Assembly (NCBI RefSeq): GCF_040436345.1 | Contig: NC_133232.1 | Span: 25,512,315 to 25,576,314 of the forward strand | DNA: 64,000 bases | Direction of reading: 5' to 3' | Source of the DNA: Pagrus major | Taxonomy: Eukaryota > Chordata > Actinopteri > Spariformes > Sparidae | Shown here: piece after piece, positions 1 to 13,393 of the stretch | How positions within the stretch are numbered: the stretch's first letter is position 1 | Layout: the number at the start of each line of letters is the position of its first letter | Position numbers and translations under genes: made by a program | Notes under the pieces: model-generated | What the model was told of the DNA's origin: nothing | Database searches by the model: none | Seen by the model: the letters and a program-made list of their open reading frames with translations, nothing else

Positions 1-256
1 TACTGACTACTGCCCTTCAGCTATAGCTTCATCATTCCCAACAAGTCTCAGCACTCATAATGTCTCACTACAATTATTTATGTGAATGAAAGGGCATTAC
101 CGCCTTGTAGCCTTACTTTAAATCCATTCATAGTTTTTTGAGAAAAGAAAAACAAAGGGCTCTCGTAACAGTTCAGGGGGAAAAAGAAAGAAAGCAGCAG
201 TAATGGCTGGGACACATTATGTGATATACACTACAGATGACACTCATGTGTGTTCC

Positions 257-301
257 CATCCATCCATCCATCCATCCATCCATCCATCCATCCATCCATC
301 A
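257..301. repeat. (CATC)n tetranucleotide microsatellite
   Basis: About eleven uninterrupted CATC units, visible directly in the sequence. It is an ordinary vertebrate simple repeat and probably length-polymorphic. Confidence 0.95.
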
Positions 302-2861
302 GTCTGTGTAAGTCCACACTCTTGTTTCTTCACTCCTCTCTTTTCACTCTCATCCCTCCCTCCTGCTCCCTCATTCTCTGTCCTCTTCCCCTTTCATCTC
401 AGGCCAGACATGCCCAACTGTAGCCAATTAGCATTTTTCTCCCTCTCCTTTTCTCTCTCACTCACCCCCCCTCTTCTCTTCCCCTCCGTTTTTTGCCCTC
501 TCTTCGCTCCTCTCTCTGTTTGTTGTGTAAATTAGATTTGGGGGCTCTAGACAGATTTTGTACTGTTTAAGCTCTCTCTTTTTTCTCCTCTCCTTCTCTT
601 AACATGAATAAACCTGCTGGCAATTAAACATTTATGGAACTGGCATGCCCCCATTTATCCCATCTCACTCCGTCTTTCTCTCTTTCCCACCCGCTCTCCC
701 TACCCATTCACCTCTAACCTGCTTTTATCCCGCTCTGTCACTCTCTCTTTTCTTCTCGTGTTTTCGCACTGACGCTGGCATTGTCTGCTGCCTCCTCACC
801 TTTCAACACCTGCTGTACAGGTCGTCCAGTCCCTGCACTCGTCCGTCCTCATCCTTTCGTCCTGTCTCTCTCTTTCTCTCTCTCTCTCCCTGGGTGGAAT
901 AGGGGAATGATTAGTGAGAACACATTCAGATTTTCCTTCCATGTGTCGTGCCAGTGAAACGCCCGTGTGCCCGCAGCATTTGGGACAGCTGTGCCAGGGA
1001 AGAAGTGGTGTTTGAGTGTGTGTGTGTGTGTGGGAATGCATGAGAGTGTGTTAAGGATAAGAAAGGCCGGGGTTGAAAAGCAACAGAGCGTGGAACAATA
1101 AGCAGCACTTGCATAACATAAATGAGGAGCCGTGTAGCTGGTTGTACAATGTGTGTGGTAGCAGAGTGGGTGTGTGTTTGTGTGTATGATCGGTGCACAT
1201 GTTTGCTGCTTATACATCACAGATGTTTGTGTACCGATTCGTGGTTGATCAAGGTGTGTGCAGACGCATGTGAGTGTGTGTAGGCTATGTGTTTTCAGTC
1301 GTGGGAAATCTAATTCTGCTCTTGCAGCCCAGATGTGCTGCATGGTGCTATGAAACCTGACCCCCCCTCACCAACTATAGCAGCCCCCTCTCCTCCCTTG
1401 TCCTCCAAACCCGCCCAGAACTCTGCGTTAAGACACATGTGGAAACAATTCAGTCAATGCCCTGAGCAGGGTAGCCCTCACACACACAAACAGACGCATA
1501 CACACACTTCACTCACACACACACACAAGATACACACTCATTTCACACTCACCCCTCTCATATACTATGCACAGACACACACACGCCCAGCATATGCTCA
1601 CATGTTACTCTCATCTGTCCCCTGTTGAGGTGCTCATTGCATGGCATTTGACAGTGTGTTAACTCTACTGTGATCCTAAACTGCTATCAGGTTGTCTACA
1701 CTCAATCAGTAAGTCATGTGTATCCCCTGGATAGCTCAGGGTTTATGGAGGAGGTGAGCAGGGGGCTACACTTTCAGAACAATATGTGCAGAGAGGAGGA
1801 CGTAAATTTTGGGGGATTCTGTAACATTGTAATGCTAGCTACTATGCTATATCAGCCTGTGATGCACAATGTTTTGTCTCTTGTGTAATCATAAGGTCTG
1901 ACGTGAAGCAGAGGAAAAGTGTGAGTTATTTTCATACAACCACACTGTTACTGACATAAACATATTTGTATATTAGTCATTACTGAATATAAAACACAAC
2001 ATGTGAAGAAGTCCAATTCACTTTTAACTAACTTTTAAAGAAACATCATTAATTTTAGATTTAGCAGGTGGATGAAAATATAATCTTATAAACTGCTGCA
2101 GTTCTCTAAGTTTTAAACTATTTAGGTTGTTAAATGATAAATCTTATGTCCTGTACTTATGTTAGGACTGGGTGTTTGCAATCTCATATTTTCATATTTA
2201 TCTTTAAATTTAATTATCTAACCGGTAGTAGTCATTATGAAAGTATGGGACTGTTGCTTACCTTCAGAATGGCCCTTTACTTGTCATCTTTGTTTGTATT
2301 AAAACTGAAGTGCAAATTGCTATACAAGTGGCAAGAATAGCATAAACAACATATAATTTGTTTTAGGTTCAGCAATAACCACCAAACAAATTCCTGTAGT
2401 ATAATTGTGTGGCTGCACTGACTGACACTGACTTGTATTCCTCATATAAACCATTCCCTGTGTGTGTATTTATCACAACACCCAAAAGCCCTCGTGATGT
2501 AAGAAAAGCATTCTGGGAGTCCACCATGACATTTAGAGAATTCATTCCAGTCCTCTCACAATAACTGCTTTTATTGCTTAGTATTGTGATTGGTGACATC
2601 CACCCTACAGTTTGCAGTGTGCAGTTTTCCGCAGTGTGGTCCAGTTTAATATTTAACACAATCGTGCTTTGATAGTATTGTTCAATATGAATTGAACTGA
2701 CCTGATATCAGTGGTTTTCATCCATTTTCAACAACCAAACTGAGCAACTGTGAGCGTCTCTCAGTCTGACTTTTTGTACATTTAGTTTGCGCAAGCATAA
2801 ATGTAACACCAGAACACCAGAAACAGAAAGTAAAAGTTAAAAACTGATTACAAAAAGGGTG

Positions 2862-3650
2862 ACATTTTAAGGATACATTAATGAGCATTAGTTAATGGAA
2901 TAATGACGATTAACTAATTTGAACAGCAATAATTTACTTATGGTGTTCATGTTGACTAAGGTATTAATTTTTACACTATTTAATATTTTATACATATGCT
3001 ATTAACATTAGGTAATGAATGTCATGAAATTCACAGCTAAACCATTTCATTAAGAGAAAACTGTTTTTAGAAATATTTATTTAAAGTTAATGATTGTCGA
3101 CTCACTTCTACATCCTCAAACTTATGACTTATATTTGGTCAAGTTTTTGATCAGTAGACACACTCCATTGTCTTTATACAGAGGTTTGCCCTGTTTTTTT
3201 AATCTTCATGTAAACCTTCCCTAACTTATAGCCTAATCTAAAAAGCATGTTATACTGTATAAGCATTATTAAACCTTAACTGGCCTTTAATGAATGCTCA
3301 TTGTAACCCTTATTGTAAAGATGAGAACATGTATCCCTTAAGTAACACTTCATAAATGTATCTTATTCAACCATTTATTATTAATGACTGGACATCAATT
3401 CATCCCGACAACCATCTGCTATTTCTACATAATATTGCTTTAATGCTTATTATTGTATTAATTAACCGTTAGTCAATGCTTATCACCGTATTAACTAATG
3501 TTAATAGCATCTTTATGAACTATTAAATAATGTATAAATTCATATCTTAGTTAACGTGAACACTGTTAATTAACTGTTAGTTAATGATTCTTACCGCATT
3601 TACTTATAATAAGTAATGTACTCATATAGTAAAGTATACCCTACAAGGTA
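2862..3650. mobile_element. Fold-back / MITE-like element with long imperfect inverted repeats
   Basis: Left-arm sequence around 2,940-3,010 (GTGTTCATGTTGACTAAGG, then TATGCTATTAACATTAG) recurs in inverted form around 3,495-3,575 (GTGTTCACGTTAACTAAGA, then GATGCTATTAACATTAG on the minus strand). The outer parts also pair loosely: GGGTGACATTTTAAGG at 2,867 against GGGTATACTTTAC read inward from about 3,645. No transposase frame lies inside, so a non-autonomous DNA transposon is the likeliest reading. I could not fix the exact ends or a target-site duplication. Confidence 0.55.
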
Positions 3651-3778
3651 CTGTGCTAAGCATAAAGAGAAAACAAAAACAAAATTGGTTTTCATTGCAC
3701 GTGGTTATATTTTCTTTACAGTACAGACATGATTTCTCTAAGCAGCTGACATTCATATGTACCTGGCTCTGGGCTTAC

Positions 3779-3866
3779 CATCACTGCAATTTGTTTCTCC
3801 AGATTTCGGCAATACTGTGAAGCCAGGTGAGGCTGAAGTAGGTGAAGCAAATGGCAGCCACCACAG
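3779..3866 (-). other. Possible minus-strand exon (unconfirmed)
   Basis: On the minus strand a pyrimidine tract ending in CAG precedes an 88-nt stretch that ends ATG followed by GTAAGC, a good donor. Two frames are open through it. The third reads a hydrophobic membrane-like peptide (VVAAICFTYFSLTWLH) and then stops at TGA. I recognise no product. It may belong with the exon-like stretch at 6,347-6,393, or both may be chance. Confidence 0.2.
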
Positions 3867-5591
3867 CTGAGAGAATAAGAGATAATCACACTAATCAATC
3901 AAGCAAACACACCATCCAAATATATGTACCTTTAAGACTTAGTATCCCCTTCACTGAACAATAACTATTGCAATAAGCCTATGTCACAGGAGGAAAAGCA
4001 CAGGTGTAACTAATAATATTATTGATGGCTGAATTCCGTCACACCTCTATCTTTAATGTTGTTCCTACTGTCAAAGTTAGATTGTCTACAATGTAAAAAG
4101 TCCTATGTTGACCAAGAAAAGTATAGACATAAAGACAACATTCTTCATATCACAATTTAAAGTGCTTTGGGTTCAATTTACTTCCTATCAGCTCTTGACA
4201 TAAACAAGAGCTTACAGCATGAATGAAACATGAGGCCATTAACAATGTTTTTATTTGTATCTAAGTGGTCTGTTGACTTCAAGAGTTTTCTCTGAGCCAG
4301 CATCTAGTGGTTTTTACAGGGAGTGCACCTCAAGGCACTTTTGCAAGAGCTCAAGGATCCAGCTGTGGTTGCTGCTTGACTCAGTGTTTATCAACAGTGT
4401 GCACGCTAAAGTGAAAACAAATATCACGTAAGTCTGAACACACGATCGAGCCACTGAAACAAGTACCAGTGCACTTGATAAGTGACAAGCATTACTGTAC
4501 TTTGCTCTGTTCACCTGCGGCGTACAGTCGGGCAACAGTTTGAAATGTGATTATCAAAGTGTGAGAAAGTGTGTGTGTGTGTGTGTGTGTCAGGTCAGGA
4601 GAGAGCAGAGGCTGGGTTGTTTTTGATACAGCCCAAAGTGCAGAAACAAGCCCATTTCTGTAATTTAATATTTCACTGCCTTCACATCTGGAGCTGCATG
4701 TAAAAATGGAAAATAGAGGGGTGGGATATAAGACTGACATGGAGAGAGGGAGGAAGAAAGAGGAGAGAAAAAATACACCCTCCTCTCCTCTCCTCTCCAC
4801 AGCACACACATTCACAGCCTTCACTCACTCACTACTCACACTATGACCACATGCTTGTCTGCGTACACACACTTTTTTACGGTAACACAGGATGCATACT
4901 TGCCGCATGCACATATACTTCTTGTCTTTCGTTTTCCTTCTCCCTCTCAATCAGTCTCCGTTTTTTTCAAACACACACACACACACACACCACTCTGGGG
5001 TGACTGGTGTTGTAAGTTGGCGTGAGTGTGTAGGTGATCTGGGTGTGATTACTGCTTGGCTCTCCGACAGCTCTGATGATGACATTCAGTGCTTTGAGCT
5101 CCTCTGGCCTGGGCCCGCTCCAAACACAACCAGGCAGTACACTCTCTCTACCTCGCAACCATGCATATATGTGGCCTAGATACTACAGCAACACACACTC
5201 GACATATTGTACCTAACGTTCAGCTGCACATTCAGGTTCTGGTGTGGGAGTGTGAAGTTCAGGCACGACAAAAAAAAAAACACGTTAGCTGTGTACTTTG
5301 TGCTCCTCGAGGTCAAATTATGTGCATCTTGCTGTGTTTAACGATGAGATATGACTTCCAAGGTCACGTCACCCTCTCAGTCTTACACACACCCGACTGT
5401 TATGTTGTTTACAAGAAGTGCAACCTGCTGTTGAGTCCGCTGCTGCTCCTCAAGTCTCTTCTATCTGTCTGTGTTGTCACCGCCTCTGTCTGTATCCCAT
5501 TTGCTCCAAGTGTCGGTTTGCCTCATTTAAATGCCAAGCTTAGGGAGCAGCTGTGTGTTGGATCGTTGCTATCAAGGCAGAGTCAACATAT

Positions 5592-5593
<2 letters not shown>

Positions 5594-5665
<72 letters not shown>
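5594..5665. repeat. (CA)n microsatellite
   Basis: About 36 uninterrupted CA dinucleotides. Shorter CA/GT runs occur near 1,018-1,031, 4,570-4,590 and 4,970-4,990. Confidence 0.95.
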
Positions 5666-5666
<1 letters not shown>

Positions 5667-6346
5667 ATCTTCTCAGTTGTGGGGCTTCATGCCCAGATTG
5701 TGTTAATCCTCTCTGTCCTCCACATATTTCTCTACACCCATCAACGTCAACGCCGCTTTGATGAAGACACACACATGCACACACACACACTTACTACTCT
5801 CCATCATTATCATTGTTTCAGCTGGAGAAGAGTCAGCGCTTTTGTTTGTAATTACAGGGGTTTGAAGTGAAAGGGAAGAATTTTTAAGAAGAGAGAGAAG
5901 AGGATGGATGGTGGAAAAGGGGGAAAAAAGAAAGACTAGGTCAGAAAAAAAACACACCAGCGTGTCTGTGACATATTAGTCACATTTTACCGTAATTGTT
6001 GTTCGACCCCATCCCACACTTGTAAAAAAAGAAGAAAAAAAGAAATACTTTGGGAATGTGCTTTGCAGTGGATGGCTTCCAAGGTTTTGTCTGGTGTGTT
6101 CTGTACAAAGGGCAAAAGGAGCTTTGTGGCTGGCTGGTATGGCTTTAAAAACATTACAGCTATGGGTAGGGGCCTGTTCCGCTTCCTAAGCCTGGGGCTT
6201 GAGTTAGGATTGACCCCATCAAAGCAGAATAGATTGTGCCATTTGTAGAGGTACTAAAGAGTCTTCAGCTGTAGTCTTTCAGTTTCCCTAAAATCAAAAC
6301 GAATCCCTCAGTGCAAAACCCAAGATAAAGGAAACATGCGACCTAC

Positions 6347-6393
6347 TTGGTTCTCGTCCATCTGGACATGTGGTGATAAGACAACCTGAGGAT
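6347..6393 (-). other. Possible 47-nt minus-strand exon (unconfirmed)
   Basis: On the minus strand a strong pyrimidine tract ending TTGTTTTGCAG precedes a 47-nt stretch that ends CAA followed by GTAGGT. With two bases completing a split codon, it reads PQVVLSPHVQMDENQ. Both splice signals are good, but no partner exon is secure and I do not recognise the peptide. Confidence 0.22.
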
Positions 6394-7735
6394 CTGCAAA
6401 ACAAGAAAAAAACCAATTGATTGATGGACTGATTGATTCACTTTTCAGCAAACCTATCGATTCAACATCACAAACAGTAAGCCTGCCTGTCAGAAGCATT
6501 AGCTTGTTTGACTGAGGCACAGAAATGTTCAAAAACAACCCTGCTGAATGATGACAGGCACGTGGCACACAGCAACATCCACACAGCTTGCAGCGATCCC
6601 TCAGGGTTCATAAAACACAAGCCTCGTTAAAGCCTGCGCCCCCACTGTGACAAGCAAGTGAAGGTCGCAGTTCAGGGATAAGGGTCGTCATGAGTAAAAT
6701 CAGAGTGTGAGGGAGACTTGTAGTAAACAATACTTGTCCGTCCAACTGTTAATCCTCACATATTTTATCATGTCAGTTTTTTTACATCTTTGGAGCTCGT
6801 CTTTCTCTTTTCCCCCTTTGATCCCTTGTTTCTTGGACAGTTCACACAAACTCCAGTGCCACTTTCAACACTCATATTTCATGCAGCATCTTGGAAATGA
6901 GTGCTGTTTTCACTTGCTTGTTTGTGCAAGGAGACATTTCTACAACGGGGAGAAACTGGTTATGCAAAAGCACTGCAATTTATGGCTGAAACGTATGCAC
7001 AAAAAAAACGCGCAAACACACTCGCACACAACTGCTTTCAAACTCGCAGCGCTTGGGGAGGTGTGTGACCCATGTACGTCCTCTCCTGACTCCCAGTGTT
7101 GCCCAACAGGGAGTGTTTGTGTGGTATCCATGGGCAACGGCTAGAGAGGGTGGGGGAGGCTGATGTAGAGAGGCGGGGCTGCAGCCACACTTTCTACTCT
7201 GGTTTGTTTGCATGTCTGATTGCTGAATGTGTGTGTGCGTGTGCCTGCAGAGCATGCAGGTGGGCTTATGCACGATGTCATTCGTGTGTGGCTGTGTGTG
7301 TGTGTCTGTTTTTGTGCATGCATGTGTGTGCCTGTGCAGTGTGTGGAAAGTGTTGTTGTCTACAGGCTAACTGTTACTGACAAGCACACACTGACTACTG
7401 GAGTCAAAAAGTTAAATGCACTCTATGCTCTTTTCTCTCCCCGGAGGCTCCCTCTTTCTGCCTCTCTAGCTTTCTCTCCTCCCATTTTTATTTTCTATAT
7501 TTTTCTCTCTGTCATACTCTCCTGCTTTTTCTCTCTCCCTGACGATTTCTTTCTTTTACTCCCTCCTCCCTCCCTCCCTCCATCTCTGATGATTTTAGCA
7601 GAGGTGTGACTCATTGGGCATCAAGCCACAATGTCAGGTAGTGAGGGGAGGGCGGGAATGAGGTGGAGAGAGAGAGAGAAAGAGAGAATGAGAGGGGGAA
7701 GGAGAGTTGTTTTAAAAACAGTGAGGTATAGTGCA

Positions 7736-7755
7736 GGGGGGGGGGGGGGGGGGGG
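7736..7755 (+). repeat. G20 homopolymer in a purine-rich strand
   Basis: Twenty consecutive G residues lie within about 240 bp of almost pure purine sequence (7,640-7,880). Such tracts can form G-quadruplexes and are prone to length errors in both replication and sequencing. Confidence 0.9.
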
Positions 7756-8361
7756 CAAGAGATATGCAAAACGGAGAGGAATGTGCAAGAAGGAAAGAGT
7801 GAGAGTGAAAGAGGGAGACTGGGGAGAGGGAGGGGTGTACAGTCAGCACAAGGAAAACATAAAAAAGGAGGGAAATGAATAATTTCTGCAAACGGTTTCC
7901 GTCACGATTGAGTTTTTTCCTCCTTGCATGTTTTCTCGATTGCGGCTCATGTTTTGGCCATGCAGCACACTGTGCGAGCTGACCAATGTGTTTATGTGCA
8001 AACCTGTTCATGGGCAGGCCTCCATTCATGACTTTTTATGCTTTAAAGTAGCTAATTACCGAGGGGCTCATTAATATACGCCCGCCTCCCTGTAAAAAAA
8101 AGACCTGGAGGAAATAGAGAAGTGGGGGAAGGAGGGATGGTTGGGAGAAGGGTGTAGAGGATGAAGAGGGCTGCAAAGAGGAGAAGTGGAGGTAGGGATG
8201 GGTGGAGAGGAGGCACAAAAGAGGAGAAGTGGTGTGATTATGAGGATTTTAGTACAGAGAGGGTTACACAGGCACATTCATGTTCATGTGACTTGTCAAT
8301 CAACTGTCTTTGTGGCCCCTAAGGCAGGGGCTCTACACTCTCATCTCAGGCTTGGCACTCG

Positions 8362-8363
<2 letters not shown>

Positions 8364-8418
<55 letters not shown>
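8364..8418. repeat. (CA)n microsatellite
   Basis: About 27 CA dinucleotides without interruption. A second interrupted CA/AAAC-rich patch follows at 8,523-8,570. Confidence 0.95.
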
Positions 8419-8421
<3 letters not shown>

Positions 8422-10195
8422 GCTGATAATACGGACATCGGGGTATTTTCTTCTGCCTTGTGATGAGACATTGTACTGGACGATTTTGTTTAATATGCCC
8501 TAAGGTTCAGGCCACCCTGAGGACACACACATTCACATGCGCACACACACACAAACAAAAACACACACACTTGAGCTTTGACTTCTGTCCTCAGTAGACT
8601 CTGCATCTGTGCCAGAGCCATGTCTCCGTCTCCTCTCTGTCTCCATCTTCTCTTCCTTCCTCATGTTTTTCTTCCTTCCCTCAAATCTCAGATCATCTTG
8701 TTGACAAATCGCGAGAAAGTGTTACCGTCGAATCATTGAATGTGTCTGTGTTAAAAAATGATGATGATTGTAGTGTTATTTCATCCAGACCAAACATTCC
8801 CATGATGTTGTTTGTAATGTTTCAGGTGTAGCTCAAACTCAAGTCCCCGGAGCTTCTCTCGACACTGCCCCCTTCAGATCACTTCCTCTCACTGACCTCG
8901 GCACTCATATGAGATGCCACTGTTTTTGTATATCTGCTTCACTTTGGACAAAACTCGAGGAAGCATGGGTACACAAACATTCAGTCAGCATTTCAACTTG
9001 TTGCCAATGTGCACGTACGGCCTGATGTGTACTCAGTGCACCACAACTACTATTTTACTTTGCGAGTATTTTCGGTGTGGTGCTGTTATTACATCTTGGC
9101 GTGTGTGTGCACATTATGATTAATTGGAGGGCGGCCTGATCAATCCAGTGTATTTCAGCAGTGGTGACAGAGGCACGGGGAAGATCAAAGTCATCCTGAT
9201 AGATTGCTATCACCACTCCCACCTGTTCCCTCTGGAATTTCCTCTCTTCCCAGCATGTGTGCATACGCGTGCACGTCTGTTATGTCTATCAGACTGTTTG
9301 TGTTTCTGCATGTGTGCCTAAGTTTGCATCTGTTACCAGGTGGACGTGGACCTGTGTTTGAGCGTGTACGCGTGTGTGTGTATGTGTGTGTAGTCTGTTT
9401 CAACACGTCTGCAACTTGCGGGAATCTTATAATCTGGAGCTGGGATATGTGCTCATGTCTGTGTCTGTCTAGCCCTGCTCCACCTCTCTTTCTTCCTTTC
9501 TCTTTTTCTCTCACTCTTTGACAGCTCTAATAAGTTCAGTAGATCAGGTTACACCCCTCGATACATGCCAACTTCTCCCTGTTTTTCTGTTCTTTCTCTA
9601 ATTCTGTCTTCTTTCTTTTGCCCCGTTTTCATTTAAATGCTACGTCTCACCAGCAGACAGTTTCTCACGAACATGAGGACACACACACACACACATACAC
9701 ACCGACAGGGAGTGACACACAGTGCATGCACGCACTGTCTCTGCAGGCCTCTCAGGTTGCTGACATTTTCCATTTTTGCGCATATAAAGTAATAATAATA
9801 ATATTAGTGGGTGTGACAGAGCAAGGGTCCATTCACTGCAACTGCCAGCCTCCTATAAATATCCCCCTTCTTCGGGGGAATCCGAGAAGCAGCAGAGACC
9901 TTCAGTTTACACAGCTGAGGAGCATGTGGACGAAAAACCCTCTATTCTCTCTTTCCCTCTTTTTCCTCCCTCTCCTTTCCCCTATCCCTGCTCTTCATTT
10001 TCCTATCACATCACCACTCAGCCTGCTACTGTGCGTCTGACATTTCTGTTTTCTGTCTTTGTCTTCTCTTATCTCCTCTCACCTGCCTTCCTCCCCCATG
10101 ATGTCTTGCACCTATCTCTATATCTCGTGTGACCTCCCACCTTTCTTCTCAGCCTCGCATCTCTCTTTTTTCTCGCTGTTCGCCTCCTCTGATAG

Positions 10196-10259
10196 ATATT
10201 GTGGTGACACGCCGGACAGAGTTCAGCAGGTTATTGCGGAGACTGTGGAGAGTGATGAG
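10196..10259 (+). other. Possible 64-nt plus-strand exon (unconfirmed)
   Basis: A long pyrimidine tract ending CTCTGATAG precedes 64 nt that end GATGAG followed by GTGAGG. One frame reads YCGDTPDRVQQVIAETVESD, which looks like real protein, and a second frame is also open. I recognise no family and find no partner exon, so this is a candidate only. Confidence 0.22.
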
Positions 10260-10620
10260 GTGAGGCTAATTGCAGGTGGAAGTCACCTCTAACTCTCTTT
10301 CATCACGTCCCTGTGTTTTGTTGTTTCATCGCTTCCCTCTGCCTTCTGACTCTCTATCTCACCTCCACATGCAGACACACATATACACACATATACACTC
10401 AGTGTCACATCTGCTGAAGTAATGAAAATAATCTCAGGGGCCCCACACACGCAAGCTCCATACACACATGATATACGTGTATAAACATACATATATTCAT
10501 AGCAGTTTATTTACATACTTCATCATGTATGGGCCTTACCTCATGTGTGTATATCAGTAAGACAGACAGAGGAGATGGGTGGAAAGTGTACTTTGGCCTG
10601 TTGTTTTATTGGTCTTGAGC

Positions 10621-10634
10621 TCCACCTAGTGGAT
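10621..10634 (-). promoter_or_regulatory. CTCF-like motif, reverse orientation
   Basis: Read on the minus strand this is CCACTAGGTGGAGC, one mismatch from the CTCF core CCASYAGRKGGCRS. It faces opposite to the other CTCF-like motifs in the window. Occupancy is not known from sequence. Confidence 0.4.
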
Positions 10635-11444
10635 TTTCTGTGCTAACGTCACATTAAAAGGCCTCTGACTTTCCTAGAAATGTGACGTCATTCTGAAAGC
10701 AATCCGGGTGTACAATGAAGTCGGCCCAGTTTCATCTTTAGCGTTGGGGAAAATGCTGAAAGGTATAAATTGGGCAGTAGACAGCATCAGGGTCACGTAT
10801 GTTTTCTTGAAGAGGGGTCCGTCATACAGAATATATAGTAACATAAAAATAAAATCAAAGCAGACAGCAACTAAAAGCCTTTTTTAAAAGCTTAACTCTG
10901 GTTTGTTTATTATTGTGGTGAACTGAATATCACAGCTCAATCATATTAATTCATCACCAGTCAGTGAACTGAACAGACACAAAGCCTGAAGCTGTCTGTC
11001 ATCAGTTGTGATTTACCACATACCACGTGATCTGCAGGACCTCCAGGAAGCGACGCACCTGTCCCTCCGCCTCCAGCCGCGTCACCAGCCCTACTTTTTA
11101 ATATTCACTCATGACCTCATTTCTCCTCTACGTTTCTTTGTAAACTTCCTCCGTGTTTAATCAACACGTTAGTCCTACGCTTCTTACTTTCAGGTTGAAA
11201 CCCGGAAACAGACTACACAAGCCAGACGGACAGATGTTTTTTTTTGTCCTTTTTCCCTTCATACGTCTTCAAAGGCATTTTTATCCCAGAACTACAAGCT
11301 GTTGTTATAACAACACAAAGTTAAATTAGTGGAATAAATAACTAGCAGTGGTCGTGTTATGATATTGTAACAAAGGACTTTGAGCCCATATGAACCATCT
11401 GATGACTTCCTTCCAGCATTACATACTCCGAATCTGACTATAAA

Positions 11445-11482
11445 TAAACAAACAAACAAACAAACAAACAAACAAACAAACA
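11445..11482. repeat. (AAAC)n microsatellite
   Basis: About nine tandem AAAC units, seen directly. Confidence 0.9.
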
Positions 11483-12401
11483 CATTTCCACTGTTCTGAC
11501 TGAGTTGTATCCTCCACAGAAATAACATCTCACTGTGGTCCTTCTTACGGACGTGTTGCTCAGGAGAGCAGCTCAGTCTTACCGGTTTGTCACCAGTAGA
11601 AGTCGCTGTTAGATGGCTCAGTATTTTACAATGCCTTTAATATGGTGTCCTTAGCTGCTCCCTATCAATTGAATAAAACTAATTTAAAGTGAGGTAGCTC
11701 AGTCTGTAAGGTGGGGAAAGTAAAAAACACTATTATGTTCTGACAAAAGTTGTAAACTAAAAGTTTAATAAAAGGGGCACACTAACTTAAAGCACAAACA
11801 TCAATAATCAGAACTGATTTCACAGAAATGAATATACAATACATACATACTACATTAATGTATTATATTTATTATGTTATGTATTATGTCTCTACAGAAT
11901 AAGTTTCCGATTTTCTCTAAAAGGGTTCATGCAGCCTCGCAATACAAGTTGTGCAACAACTAATTAGCCTATTAATAATAATACACTGCTAGAAGCCAAC
12001 TACTATGCCCCTCGGTAGCACTAATATTTAATAAGGCATGCTAATGATCTCATCTGAAGGGGGGAGGTTACTAACGCCAGCATTGAATTTAATGTAATTT
12101 ATTTAGCTTTATTGTTTGTCAGGGGGAATAAATCATCAGTTGTCCCCCACCAGAAGTTAACTCTGAGCAACGAATCTGATAAAATGAACCTCTACTAAAT
12201 AAGTGTAATAAGAAACACCATGCTTAAGACTGCATAATACATACACATCCGTAAATTACATAACGTGAAGGTGAATCTCAAGTTTTTTTTTAATGTCAAA
12301 CGATTTAGAAAACAAATCTTAAAACAATAAAATTCTGATTACAGAATATTTACAGTGATCACTGCTTATTTGGCAACAGAAGCTGCTGTTCCGATTAATA
12401 T

Positions 12402-12415
12402 CCGGCAGATGGCGC
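12402..12415 (+). promoter_or_regulatory. CTCF-like motif, forward orientation
   Basis: CCGGCAGATGGCGC matches the CTCF core with a single departure at the third base. It has the same orientation as the promoter elements of the array. Confidence 0.45.
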
Positions 12416-13379
12416 GCTAAGATCACAGATTAAAAAAAGGCCAGAGATAGTATAGACAATAAATAATGGCCTCTGATGGGAACAGAGTGACAACTACAGG
12501 ATCTTAATTGACAAATCCTGATTGATGCTTCGGGGAATCTTTATTAATCAGCTTTAACTGCGTTTTTATTTAATTTAATGTGTTGAGTGATTGAGAGGCC
12601 TTCAGTGACTTGTTCCCATACATTTATGTGTGGTGCAGACTAATCCTCACATCCTCATCCTCACTTTGTCACTTTGTTTATTTTTTTGGTCAAGAACAAG
12701 AAACATTCTATGCAGACATTCATGTTTTATGTGTGCACATCCTGCTGTTTAAAGTGTGTATCAAATTGGATATGTTTGTAATATCTTCCCAGATGAACCT
12801 GATGAAGACTGTAGGCTGAAACACACTGGTTTTCCTGAATACACTTATTGTCTTGGAGGTTCAGATTCATGAACAGGTGGCTGACGACTGAAGTTATTAC
12901 TATGACATGCCTTTATGTTTAAAAGACAAATGATCGCTTGGGTGACTTGAACTATAATGGTTAAATAGGCCGGTCATGATGAATCCTCAGAGCTTTCAGT
13001 CAGTGTGGAGCAGGGACAACCATTATGTCAAAAGTCAAGGTTAAGAAGGGCAGCATGTAGGAGTGTTTTATTTATTTATGACAGGTTGTGATGTTGTTTT
13101 AAAGAGAAATACTGTTGCACCATCATTTTATTTGAAGGATGAATCCCTTGAGGTGAGCCATGATGTTTTCAGGGGTTCTTAACACAAATATACATAAAAT
13201 ACAATATAAAAACGACACAAATACATACATACAGTAAATGTACACATACCCAAACAAAGTTACATGAAGATTATGAATACATACTATAAACAATACAGCT
13301 AAATGCTCCATTTGATGATATGGCAAGATAATGTTTTCCTTTTTATACTATTCCATATTAGAAATAGCCTGGACAGCAG

Positions 13380-13393
13380 CCAGTAGATGGCGC
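13380..13393 (+). promoter_or_regulatory. Consensus CTCF motif, forward orientation
   Basis: CCAGTAGATGGCGC fits the CTCF core CCASYAGRKGGCRS at every position. It lies about 2.9 kb upstream of the C-type protocadherin, in the same orientation as that gene. It could anchor a loop with downstream enhancers, which is inference. Confidence 0.55.

Larger units (their letters stand above)
1..10190. other. Gene-poor, microsatellite-rich 5' flank
   Basis: I see no supportable gene here. Most open frames are CA/GT or CT/GA repeats read as protein. The stretch holds the separately listed CATC, CA and G tracts and a fold-back element. Weak exon-like sequences lie on the minus strand at 3,779-3,866 and 6,347-6,393. 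Pyrimidine-rich sequence dominates 300-900 and 9,930-10,190, and purine-rich sequence dominates 7,640-7,880 and 8,100-8,230. Confidence 0.7.

Noticed and set aside
257-301. CRISPR-like array
   Set aside because: The tetranucleotide repeat has no spacers. The genome is vertebrate.
796-9521. Many open frames on both strands in the 5' flank
   Set aside because: They are CA/GT, CT/GA or homopolymer repeats read as protein, or lack splice partners and any recognisable domain.
11688-11712. tRNA-like A box (GGTAGCTCAGTCTGTAAGG)
   Set aside because: No B box or cloverleaf follows within tRNA distance. It could be a decayed SINE head but cannot be supported.
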